DNA from: Scolanthus callimorphus
Taxonomy: Eukaryota; Cnidaria; Anthozoa; Actiniaria; Edwardsiidae
DNA length: 64,000 bases
Assembly: GCA_033964015.1 (NCBI GenBank)
Contig: CM066924.1
Coordinates: forward strand, 7,236,251 to 7,300,250
Reading direction: 5' to 3'
Each line of letters begins with the position of its first letter. Position 1 is the first letter of the stretch. The notes beneath the pieces were generated by a model. It searched no databases, was not told where the DNA came from, and was given only the letters and a program-made list of their open reading frames with translations. This document shows positions 1 through 8,600 of this stretch, piece after piece. Both the position numbers and the translations under genes were made by a program.

Positions 1-456
1 ACGTTGTAAGGGTCTTTATTATATCCATTCTGAAATCACTGTCAATCCGTGCAATCTGATTGGCTTACAACAGTGCGATTCATTCACAAATCGCATCCTT
101 TTGAGGCTAAGTCGCATCTTTTTCTCAACCATTCAACATGAAGCATTCTAATAAATCAACCAATCACATTTCAGCATTTAAAGGCACTGACCAATCAGAT
201 TACAGGTAAATAATGACAGGAAAGAAAATTTCGGGGATAAAATCTACTTTATTTACCTGTAATCTGATTGGTCAGTGCCTTTAAATGCTGAAATGTGATT
301 GGTTGATTTATTAGAATGCTTCATGTTGAATGGTTGAGAAAAAGATGCTACTCAAAAGGATGCGATTTGTGAATGAATCGCACTGTTGTAAGCCAATCAG
401 ATTGCACGGATTGACAGTGATTTCAGAATGGATATAATAAAGACCCTTACAACGTA
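1..456. repeat. Large near-perfect palindrome (inverted repeat, arms about 210 bp)
   Basis: Bases 1-213 and about 248-456 are reverse complements, separated by a loop of about 35 bp. The only clear difference between the arms is a 6-bp indel near 106-125. Base 1 pairs with base 456, so the palindrome may continue left of the window. The last 20 bases of the right arm (436-456) are also the first bases of the neighbouring ATPase element's terminal repeat. It could be a foldback MITE or the junction of two element copies lying head to head. Confidence 0.85.
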
Positions 457-510
457 AAATAAGATCCTTGCTGTTTATTTCATTAGCGTCTCAAGTAGAA
501 ACTTTACAAG
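436..510 (+). repeat. Left terminal inverted repeat of the ATPase element
   Basis: Pairs with 3021-3095 in reverse complement. Conserved blocks include TGCTGTTTATTTC and GTAGAAACTTTACAA-type sequence at the inner end. Confidence 0.8.
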
Positions 511-625
511 ACAATATGATCCACGTAGCTTTTAATATATGTTAAAACATATATGTTGGGCATTGACATTTGGACTCTATTCTTATCTAGATCTTCATTT
601 TCTGAAATAGTCGGAATGAAGTGAA

Positions 626-1195
626 TCAGATTGTAAACTCAAAACGGTTATAGAATCTTCTGTTCCAGACAGGTACTTCTGGTTGATTTGGGACTGGCTG
701 CTTTTTAAACAGCTTGTTCAGTAAAAATTTGCGTTTTTCTATGGCTGCTTGTGTGGCTTCTATCCAATCAAGTCCATCATCATTCTTAAGGTTCTCCATA
801 GTGTTTTTTATTTTCTTAAAGTACGGGTCCTTTTTCAAACGGTGCATCCATTTAAGATTTTCATACAACACTTGTCTTAATTCCTTCCTAAATTTGGGTA
901 GAAGTTCGTTTGTTGCTTTCGCTTCGGCGACCTCTTCGGTATTACCAACTTGCTGGTACTGTTTTACAAGTCCCTCCCAGTGTTGGTGATAGCGGCGCAT
1001 TGCTTCGTCCTGGAGTTTACTCCAGACACATTCTTCATCAGAACTTTCACCTTCAGAATCATCAGACTCTGAGCTTTCATCTACCGAATCATCATCAGAT
1101 TCTACTGGCTTTTCACTGTCTTGACTGCTAACGTCCTCATCATCAGAATATGTCTTTTTCATATCCATATCTCTAATGTACACCCTGAGTGTCAA
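626..1195 (-). CDS. Acidic, lysine-rich-tailed hypothetical protein of the ATPase element
   Basis: Intact reading frame of 189 codons. Residues about 15-55 are a dense Ser/Asp/Glu tract; residues about 56-160 are predicted helical and charged, with many Lys, Glu and Gln; the tail is short and aromatic. I do not recognise the family. The start used is the first ATG, but an in-frame Met 10-12 codons later (MDMKK) is also plausible. It is transcribed away from the ATPase gene, with about 345 bp of shared upstream region. The long open frame inside a mobile element suggests it is an element protein, perhaps a DNA-binding or scaffold protein, but that is inference. Confidence 0.6.
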   Translation of the reverse strand: MTLRVYIRDMDMKKTYSDDEDVSSQDSEKPVESDDDSVDESSESDDSEGESSDEECVWSKLQDEAMRRYHQHWEGLVKQYQQVGNTEEVAEAKATNELLPKFRKELRQVLYENLKWMHRLKKDPYFKKIKNTMENLKNDDGLDWIEATQAAIEKRKFLLNKLFKKQPVPNQPEVPVWNRRFYNRFEFTI

Positions 1196-1299
1196 AGATA
1201 AAGTGTGCTTCGCCTAGCTGTACATCTCCCTTTTATATATTTTCTAGAAAGGGTGGTTACCAAGGTATTCCATGTTAACGGTTCCACCTGAACCGTCTT

Positions 1300-1460
1300 A
1301 AAATCGTCCCAATATCGGTCCCACATCGTCCCCAAATCGTCCTGGAATCGGCCCCACATCGTCCCGACATCGGCCTCACATCGGCCTGGAATCGGCCCCA
1401 CATCGGCCTGAGATCGGCCCCACATCGGCCTGGGATCGGCCTCACATCGGCCTGGTATCG
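1300..1460. repeat. GC-rich minisatellite between the two element genes
   Basis: About seven imperfect copies of a 20-22 bp unit built on ATCGGCC and CACATCG. It lies in the divergent upstream region of the ATPase and acidic-protein genes. The open frame across it (1192-1476, minus) is a by-product of the repeat. Confidence 0.75.
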
Positions 1461-1540
1461 ACATTAGATTCAGCAAACTATAAAATGTTGTAAAAAGTTG
1501 ACATCATGCTTCATTTTGGTCAGGACCTTATTGGAGCAAG

Positions 1541-2925
1541 ATGCCTTACAAATACAAGAGAATTTGCCCGGTGTGCAATAAGGCGAATGTTTTGTATCTA
1601 GGTGATCACTTGCGACAGGTTCATCAGATTTATGGGGGCGAGAGGAAACGATGGCTCAAAATGGCGGTATTTTCACCTCCACAGTCTTGTCTTGTCTCAA
1701 CTAAATTTCCATCCACCCCTCCAGTCAAGCCACGTGCTACAGCACAAGCTACATCTTCAACGGTCAAGCAATTCTCTCGTATCAGAAAAGGAGGAACAGC
1801 GAACCAAGGCCGAATTGGTCCGAGCGAAGCACCATTCTTGAAGACGGAACCTTATCCCGCTTTTAAATTTCGTCACACGTTCTCACTATTAGTCGTTGGC
1901 CCAAGTCAAAGTGGAAAAAACAATTTTTTGTGCGCCAGATCTTAGAAAAAGACAGAATCTTTTACGAAGACAAGAAACCAATGCATATATATTGGTATTA
2001 TAATCAATGGCAAGAAATATATAATCAGATGAATATATCTCTGGGTGACTCCATCCGTTTCGAGCGAGGGCTACCCAACTTTTCCAACGATCTCAATGAA
2101 ATAAATCCCGAATTTAACAACATTATTATTTTGGACGACTTGATGACGGAAGCTTCAGATAGTGGACTGGTCGCTCGCCTGTTTACTCAGGGTCGCCACA
2201 GAAACGCTAGTGTGGTTCTGTTGCTACAAAACATGTTTCCGAAAGGAAAGTTCAACACCGACATTAGTCGCAATGCTCAGTACTTAGCACTGTTTCGAAG
2301 TCCCGGCGACCGGAAGCAAATAGGGATTGTAGCTGAACGAATATTTGATAAAAATCGGGAACGCTTTATGAACGCTTATCTCCAAGAAACAGAAAAGGCA
2401 TACAGTTACATCTTGGTAGATAACAAGCCTGATACCCCAGCAAGGAAGCAAGTGCTGGCCGACATTTTTGGTAGTTGCAAAGCGTATGCTACAGTAAATA
2501 GTACCACGAGAAAGGCCGGGGAATCTCACAACCAATTACCGCACATTACTCATCAGATTCAACAGCCTCCAAATAAGCACGCGGGGTCAGAACCGCGCTG
2601 GGCAATTCCACCGATAGTTTGGTCAGATGCACCGCCATCCGTATGGCAAAAGACTGTAGGATTTGACGATAAACCTATGAATACTATCCCTGACGGTTAC
2701 TACATCGCCGAAATGTACAAGTCCTCACGCAATCAAGCTCTTCCTGGTACGTCTGCTTGCAACGCAGGAAATGGAAAGACCTGGTGGCCTGTCAAACTGA
2801 AACACATCAAAACTAGTGCCACAAAGGTTGTTGGACTCTACCCTGACGAACCTACTGTAAAACAGTTTATCCGTGACTCTTTTGATTTACTGTGGCCGGG
2901 AATGAACGCAAATGCAGATTTCTAA
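1541..2925 (+). pseudogene. A32-like (HerA/FtsK superfamily) packaging ATPase with N-terminal zinc finger, frameshifted
   Basis: The first frame (1541-1945) opens with a C2H2-type finger (CPVC, then HLRQVH), a basic linker and a P-loop, GPSQSGK. The second frame (to 2925) continues with hydrophobic strands, a Walker B motif (IIILDD), the RHRNASVVLLLQN segment and a downstream SPGDRKQ motif. This order is typical of A32-like ATPases of Polintons, adintoviruses and relatives, which drive DNA into capsids. The frames are broken directly after the P-loop, between two homopolymers (A6 about 1915-1920, T6 about 1924-1929). About 130 C-terminal residues after the ATPase core are not recognised. The break may be real or a base-calling error; the rest of the frame is clean, so the copy looks recent. 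Confidence 0.75.
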
Positions 2926-3020
2926 TTATTTCAAAACAGAACAACAACAAAAAAGAACAACCTGAAACTACGTATAGTGATTTAGCTGTATTTATTTGCT
3001 GTAATTATTCTAGTGTGTGT

Positions 3021-3095
3021 ATTGTAAAGTTTCTACCTGAGACGCTAAAGAAATAAACAGCATGGAAGTTATTTTACATTATATTGGTCTTTATT
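3021..3095 (-). repeat. Right terminal inverted repeat of the ATPase element
   Basis: Reverse complement of 436-510 with about 87 percent identity by eye. Similarity stops abruptly at 3095, which marks the likely element edge. Confidence 0.8.
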
Positions 3096-3440
3096 GTCAA
3101 GGAACAAAAGACTCGATCCCACCCTCTTTTTAGAATAAATGTATTACCTCTCACCCGTTTTTGATTTAATAAATTATCACGCGGGACGAGAAACAAACGC
3201 TTAGCCGTTGTTTGCTTCACCCAGTTTTACTAATATGTACCTATCTTTATTTTGGATACGCTTTTTCTAGTAGAGTATTTATTTTATTTTTTTATTTTTC
3301 TCGCGAAATAACTGAATTGCTACAAGAGACAAATTTAAATACATGCATAGACCATCCGCTTAGTATGAGAACAATATTAACACACAGAAAAATGATCAAC
3401 AAATGTTCTTTGACCGTCCAATTCTTCATTGCAGAAGACT
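3096..3440. other. Intergenic or intronic stretch with no clear feature
   Basis: AT-rich sequence between the ATPase element and decayed coding sequence. I see no convincing exon or repeat. Confidence 0.4.
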
Positions 3441-4145
3441 GCATCGGCTTGCGTGTCGGTGAATTTCATTCTGTGCCTTACTTTCGCTTTGGGGCTTCTC
3501 TTCTTCTTTCTCGAGTCTTCTCAAACTATATGATTACAATGATGTGCCACGCTTGTCACTAAGCCCTTCGCACGGCTGATCAAGCATGATCATTAGTAAT
3601 TCAAAGGGTTAGCTGGCAGGTGGTAATACTGCTGTATTGATCGTTTTCGCAATAGAGCCACCAGTCAGAAGCATGCTTACTTTGTCCACAGTTCCAACAT
3701 TGCACGAGTAATTTTCCAGTTCTTGATACCGTTGGTATACGGCTCTCCATGGAAGCTTGGAAAGTTCCGAGAGACATCTTTTCCACGAGTAATGTAGTGT
3801 CATGTTTAATATACAACAAACTTCCCTCATAGTCTCCCACACGCGATTGGAATCAAGTTTGTCCTATCTCGTAGTAACGCTCCACGTTTCTTCATCCCCC
3901 ATCATTAAGCAATCGTGTTGGTACTGGCTTGGATGATTGATTTGGCAGCCCTCGCATTAAATTGCCCTCTCTCTGTAAACTTGTCAGCGCATAGATCGGT
4001 AAAATAAGCCTTAGCCCTCTGACCAATAAATTCGCCATTTTTTGTCTTTCCACACCTTCTACTTCGTCTATCGTTATATTTCATGCTTCCGTTTCTTTGT
4101 AAAGTTTCGCTTTGAGAAGACTAGTACACTAGCATCCTTTGGTGC

Positions 4146-4316
4146 TCGAATATATCTTCTCCCACCCCTTTTGACTGCATAGAGTATCTAACCTTTTTGA
4201 TTGAAGGTATTATCTCCCACCCCTTTTCATGGAATGTTTATCACCCACCCCTTTTATGGAATATAGTATCTCCCACCCCTTTTATGGAAAATATTATCTC
4301 CCACCCCTTGACGATT
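4146..4316. repeat. Short minisatellite, unit TATCTCCCACCCCTTTT plus about 8 bp
   Basis: Five to six imperfect copies of a unit of about 27 bp. A second short run of the same unit is at 4891-4960. Confidence 0.7.
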
Positions 4317-4434
4317 ACAAAACATTATGACGTCATTGTTTGGACCAACCATTGTTGGTTGTCATGGTGACCCCTCGGCTAATCAAAAGCCTTGCACTTC
4401 AATTTAATTAGATTCCACTTCAAAATGGGGGCTT
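4300..4434 (+). repeat. Direct repeat copy 1 (about 135 bp)
   Basis: Matches 4955-5085 in the same orientation, including TTGTTGGTTGTCATGGTGAC and CAATTTAATTAGATTCCACT. Each copy follows a run of the TCTCCCACCCC unit, so a larger segment was duplicated. The two copies bracket the candidate first exon at 4533-4658. Confidence 0.75.
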
Positions 4435-4954
4435 GATTGAACAATAAATAGATAAATAAATAAATAAAGCTCATGTGAGCGCCGTGAGAGAGTAATAAGC
4501 GGGCTGAATGAAATACTTAAAGACTTTCTTACCTCCGTTTCGGGAAACGTCAACTCCATCAAGCGATCCAAAGCGGTCCCAATTCTATCACTAGAGATTT
4601 CATTATTGAAAATGAAAGTCTCCAGATCCTCGAAAGTCGAAAACGTGTTAAAATCCATGATTCAATAAATACAACTTGTTCTTCTACAGACTGAAATGTG
4701 GGTCGTTTAAAGGCGATTTCTTTTTCTCTCGAGCTATCTGTTTTCGTGTGCTTTATGGGGAAGCAACAAGGTGTCAGCATAAGGGGTGGTATTGTTTTGT
4801 TGTGGTCTTTTAATCAACCAATCACAGACTTTTCTTTGTCCCAGACTGCCAAAGGTGTCGAAAGTTGGGGTGTACATTGTTGTCCTTCATCTCCCACCCT
4901 TTTTCATCGCATGCGTTATCTCCCACCCCTTTTTGTTGAATATATTATCTCCCA

Positions 4955-5085
4955 CCCCTTGGCGCCGGCAGTTACAACGTCATTGTCTGAAAGGATCAAT
5001 CATTGTTGGTTGTCATGGTGACCCCTCGACCAATCAGAAGCCTTGCACTTCAATTTAATTAGATTCCACTTCAAAATAGGGGCTC
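4955..5085 (+). repeat. Direct repeat copy 2 (about 130 bp)
   Basis: Second copy of 4300-4434, with about 15-20 percent divergence in the first third and near identity in the last 60 bp. Confidence 0.75.
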
Positions 5086-5330
5086 CGATCATCGCTGCTA
5101 TACTACTGTCAATTGTCACGCCCGTAGCCAGGGATTTTTGTTGGGGGGTGCCAATCTAGAAAAAGCGGACCAACGTGGTATGAATTTACAAACCGCTAGT
5201 CAAAATTCACTAAAAAAGGAAGTATACGAAACTGGATATATGCCAAAATGACCGTATGTATGCCAAAATGGCCCATTTAGTGTTTTGAATTTAGTGTCAT
5301 CAGTTTCTCGTTGGTATTCACAATGTTTTC

Positions 5331-5400
5331 TACTTCAACTGAGGCTCCAACTGTATGCCTATTCAGCGGTAGAGTAGAGAATTCGAAACTGGACTATTAA
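5331..5400 (+). repeat. Fragment of the MITE family seen intact at 41664-41918
   Basis: Shares CCTATTCAGCGGTAGAGTAG and the following GAATTCGAAACTG with the right terminal repeat of the MITE at 41664-41918. Confidence 0.7.
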
Positions 5401-5573
5401 GACCTGTGTCCGATGGGTGTTACAATGTTATGATTTCTTTGATTTATTATTAAAAATGTTATCACCCGGAGTAAGTCAGGGGCAATAGATGACACTTAAA
5501 CTATGTTACAATCAGTCAAATGATTTACACACACTCCACGGTGTTAACTGCGGTATTTGTTTGAATGTTTTAG

Positions 5574-5685
5574 CAACTGGACAGACCTTGGGCTACTAAG
5601 AAACTCGTTCAACTTGAACTCTGCGCATGTGCTTGAAACGAACATGCAGACGGGGAACCTTCTGCCTGGAAAATCAAAAGACGAG
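5574..5685 (+). CDS. SPG11: SPG11 exon a (tentative, most 5' in window)
   Basis: 112 nt, phase 2 to 0, acceptor tttag, donor GAG/gtacaa. Encodes NWTDLGLLRNSFNLNSAHVL and about 18 more residues. The exit phase fits the next exon exactly, but I could not align it securely to vertebrate spatacsin. Confidence 0.4.
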
Positions 5686-8600
5686 GTACAAGTGCTCAGA
5701 CGATACGACACTAAACTAGGATGGCCACCCTGCAACGGTGGGCAAGATGCCGGGAAAGTACAAGCGGCGTAGCCAGGAATTTCTGAAGGGGGGAGCTGGA
5801 TAGTGCAAGCATGGGACGAAAATGTTCAAATTTCCTTCAGCAAATACAGTAAACGTATGGGAAAATCTCCCAAGGAAGGCCCCCCCCCCCTGTCTATGCC
5901 CTAAGTACATTATGGGGCACGCACTGCAGAACAATAAACTGTCAGTAGAACATAATAAAATACTTCTGCGTCCTGTAAGGTGTACCAAGAGCTCCCTGCC
6001 CTTCGTCTCGCGGTGGAGGCTTTGGTGACAGCCATTTTAAGGGGATTTTGATTGCCGGCTGACTTAGAACGATGGAGCATGCGCGGAAAGAAAAATTTGC
6101 GGATTAAAATAATATTCGGATACGTGCGCGGTCTAAATAGTGCACCCAGTGTTCGATTGGGACATCAACCGCAAAATCTCGGATGGATAAGATGCAGGCG
6201 CAAATAACGGTACTCTCTTTTCTCTTTAAGGTTGGTCGCTCGGGTGGTTATTCCGAGGTTTTACTTGAGTGGGTAAGAGGATGGGACGACGAGTCTCGCC
6301 AGCGAATTCTCTTAGAACGCATGCTCAGTGAGAAAGGTACGACACTTCGCATAGTAAAGACACCTTCGTTTATAATCATTAAATAGTTGTTCCGACCTCC
6401 AGCCACATTCCTCTTCCTTCATAAAATCTGAATGGTGCTCTAAATTTAACGTTGCCATGTTCCCATTCTTCTTTCCGTAAAAAAAATCATCATGTTGCTG
6501 ATTCTCTTCGGGGTAGCTGTCCATTCCGTAAAGTTCCTTGGATTTTCCTTCATGTCATTGCTTGCTATCTTCCGAAATGCATAGATTTCTAGGCCATCAA
6601 ATTTCCAACCCATGAAAGAGGGGACAAACAACATTGATAGTAACAATGATGCACCGAGAGCGCGAACTCCTCTATGCCCTTTTGGATTGACTTGCTTTAC
6701 TGTTTTTTTTTACAGATTCCTCTAAAAACTGTTACAGTATCGCACCTCAAGCTCTTTGGAATTATTTTGCCTCGCGCGGTGACTGGAGGACGTTAGTGAA
6801 CTGGGTACGAGCTTTAGCCGCTGACGCTGTCTCCCAGCGCGATAACAATATTTCCGTTGGAGAGAGACTGGAGATTAATGGCGGAGAGCTTGTGCTTCCT
6901 ATCATTTCACGTGACGTGTATAGCAACTTCCCGTCAGGCCTTGCAGTGGTCAAGGATATTGTTCTGGATGAGCTTACCAGGTATGTAAATATAGCCCGTT
7001 TACTAGCCTACTCAACAGGCGCTAGGGCCGGGGAAACCTAACAGAGCGAGGCTCCAATACAAGGTTCCCTAGTCAGCGTGGTGGGTTAGTAAGTTGTAAG
7101 TCCTGCACTGAGGATTGGCAACTTCCGACGTCCCCGTGGTTCGTTAACGTCCCTCTGGTTCAGGTTAGTGTAGTGCATGTGAGAGACGGGACCTACGGTT
7201 TAACGTCCTTATCCGAGAAGACGCAAAGGTCTAACCATTTTGCAGATATTAGAGCAAGGGCAGCACCTTCTCCTCAATTATTTAGAAAGACCCTGAGTGT
7301 TGGTCCGGCCGGGGTTTGAACTCCCAACCTCCCGCACATAAGCCCGGCGCTCTACCACTGCGCTAACCGGTCGTCGGTAAAGTGATTCTCCCGTTTTGTG
7401 ACCGAGCGCTAGAACAGCTTCAGATACGGCTTTCCGGGAGTTTTCCGAAGCGCTTTCCGAGAGGCTGTTTCGCAGGCTATACGTTTACACGCGACAATTT
7501 TAGCTGCGATTTTAACGGCGATCGGAGACATGCCATCGCGCCGTGTGAACAGCTGATGATTTGGCACTGCGACATTTGCCAGTTTGTTTGGCGGTTTTTC
7601 GCACGTACATCGCAGTGAAATTTGAACATATCCAAAACCTCTACGACCTTTCCGCAACATCGCAAGTAAAATTGGCATATGATCGCTGGACGTTCACACA
7701 GCCCGACACGGTATCGCCATGAAATCGCCGTAGAAACACAGCGTGTGAACGGGACATTAGGATAGCCCTCGTCTCCTGGATTGCTTGATATGATAGCGAA
7801 CACTTGTAGTTGAGCGTCGCATTCTTCTTCGACCACGTGATGAGTTGTGAATACAGTGGATTTTCGAGGAATAACTTTGAAGCATGCGATTAGATATATA
7901 AAGAGCAACATGGCTCGAATGGAATAAATAAATGTATTTTGCAAATAAGAAGGGAAATTAGGATCATTAAACCGAAAGATCAAAGCAATGCAAAAATGGA
8001 TCATATTGATGCAAGGGTACAAATTTATTGTTATCAGATGCTTGTAAAACGCGCAAAATGCACATAGAGTGGACACCAAGCAAAGTACAGGTGGTGTTGA
8101 GCTCACTGGGTCAAGTTTTTATCATATTGCTTCCTTATATTCTCAATCTACAGGCATGGTATGTTCACTATTGGGCAGCTAACAGATTTCACCTTACTGT
8201 TAAGCCACTTAAGTCGGACACATCGGCTCCTCAGTGAGCCACACCCTTTTACAGAGGTGCAGGCACCCCCATCTGAAGACGTCAGCCGATACCTTGATGA
8301 CCAGGAAAGAGAGGGCGAGATGCAGATAACAACCCTTAAAGATTTCCATGGTCGCTTCATTGCGTACTGTATCGAGATGCACCTTACAAATGTCCTCTAT
8401 CACTATATGGATCATTATAGGTAAGATCTTTAGTATTACTCTTAATTTTGTGTTTGCAGTATGTCGACCCTAAATCAACCACTCATGTTTGCCCCACGAA
8501 CCGTGTATCCATACTAAAGCAAGGCTACTCAAGAGCCCTAAACCCTATAAGCGTATTTAGAAAATAACACTATGTTGTATTGTGAATGTGCGCATTCTGA

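Larger units (their letters stand above)
436..3095. mobile_element. Compact TIR element carrying a packaging-type ATPase (Polinton/PLV-related)
   Basis: Bases 436-510 and 3021-3095 form terminal inverted repeats, 75 bp each, gap-free, with about 10 mismatches. Between them lie two divergent genes: an acidic protein on the minus strand (626-1195) and an A32-like ATPase on the plus strand (1541-2925). A minisatellite sits in the shared upstream region. I see no DNA polymerase, integrase, transposase or capsid gene, so the element is either non-autonomous or a minimal relative of Polintons and Polinton-like viruses. No target-site duplication could be fixed because the left flank is itself a palindrome. 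Family assignment rests on the ATPase only. Confidence 0.7.
3440..4658 (-). pseudogene. Decayed minus-strand coding sequence, unknown family
   Basis: A candidate first exon (4658 down to 4533) encodes MDFNTFSTFEDLETFIFNN and onward and ends at a GAG/gtaaga donor. Further down are three protein-like blocks in differing frames: about 3890-4080 (CGKTKNGEFIGQRAKAYF), 3601-3842 (with CWNCGQSKHASDWWLYC, a cysteine/histidine cluster) and about 3440-3510 (a basic KKRSPKAK stretch then MKFTDTQADAVFCNEELDG). Stops separate them. It may be an old transposon gene or an intron-containing host gene fragment. I cannot name it. Confidence 0.3.

Noticed and set aside
7310..7378. tRNA gene on the minus strand
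   Set aside because: A- and B-box-like parts are present but the rest does not fold as a tRNA, and the same head recurs with the same non-tRNA body, so it is a SINE.
7477..8106. 209-codon minus-strand open frame
   Set aside because: No recognisable domain; half overlaps repeat-like inverted sequence inside an SPG11 intron.
8460..8515. SPG11 exon directly after exon d (acceptor tttgcag)
   Set aside because: In phase it runs to a stop with no match to spatacsin and no donor.
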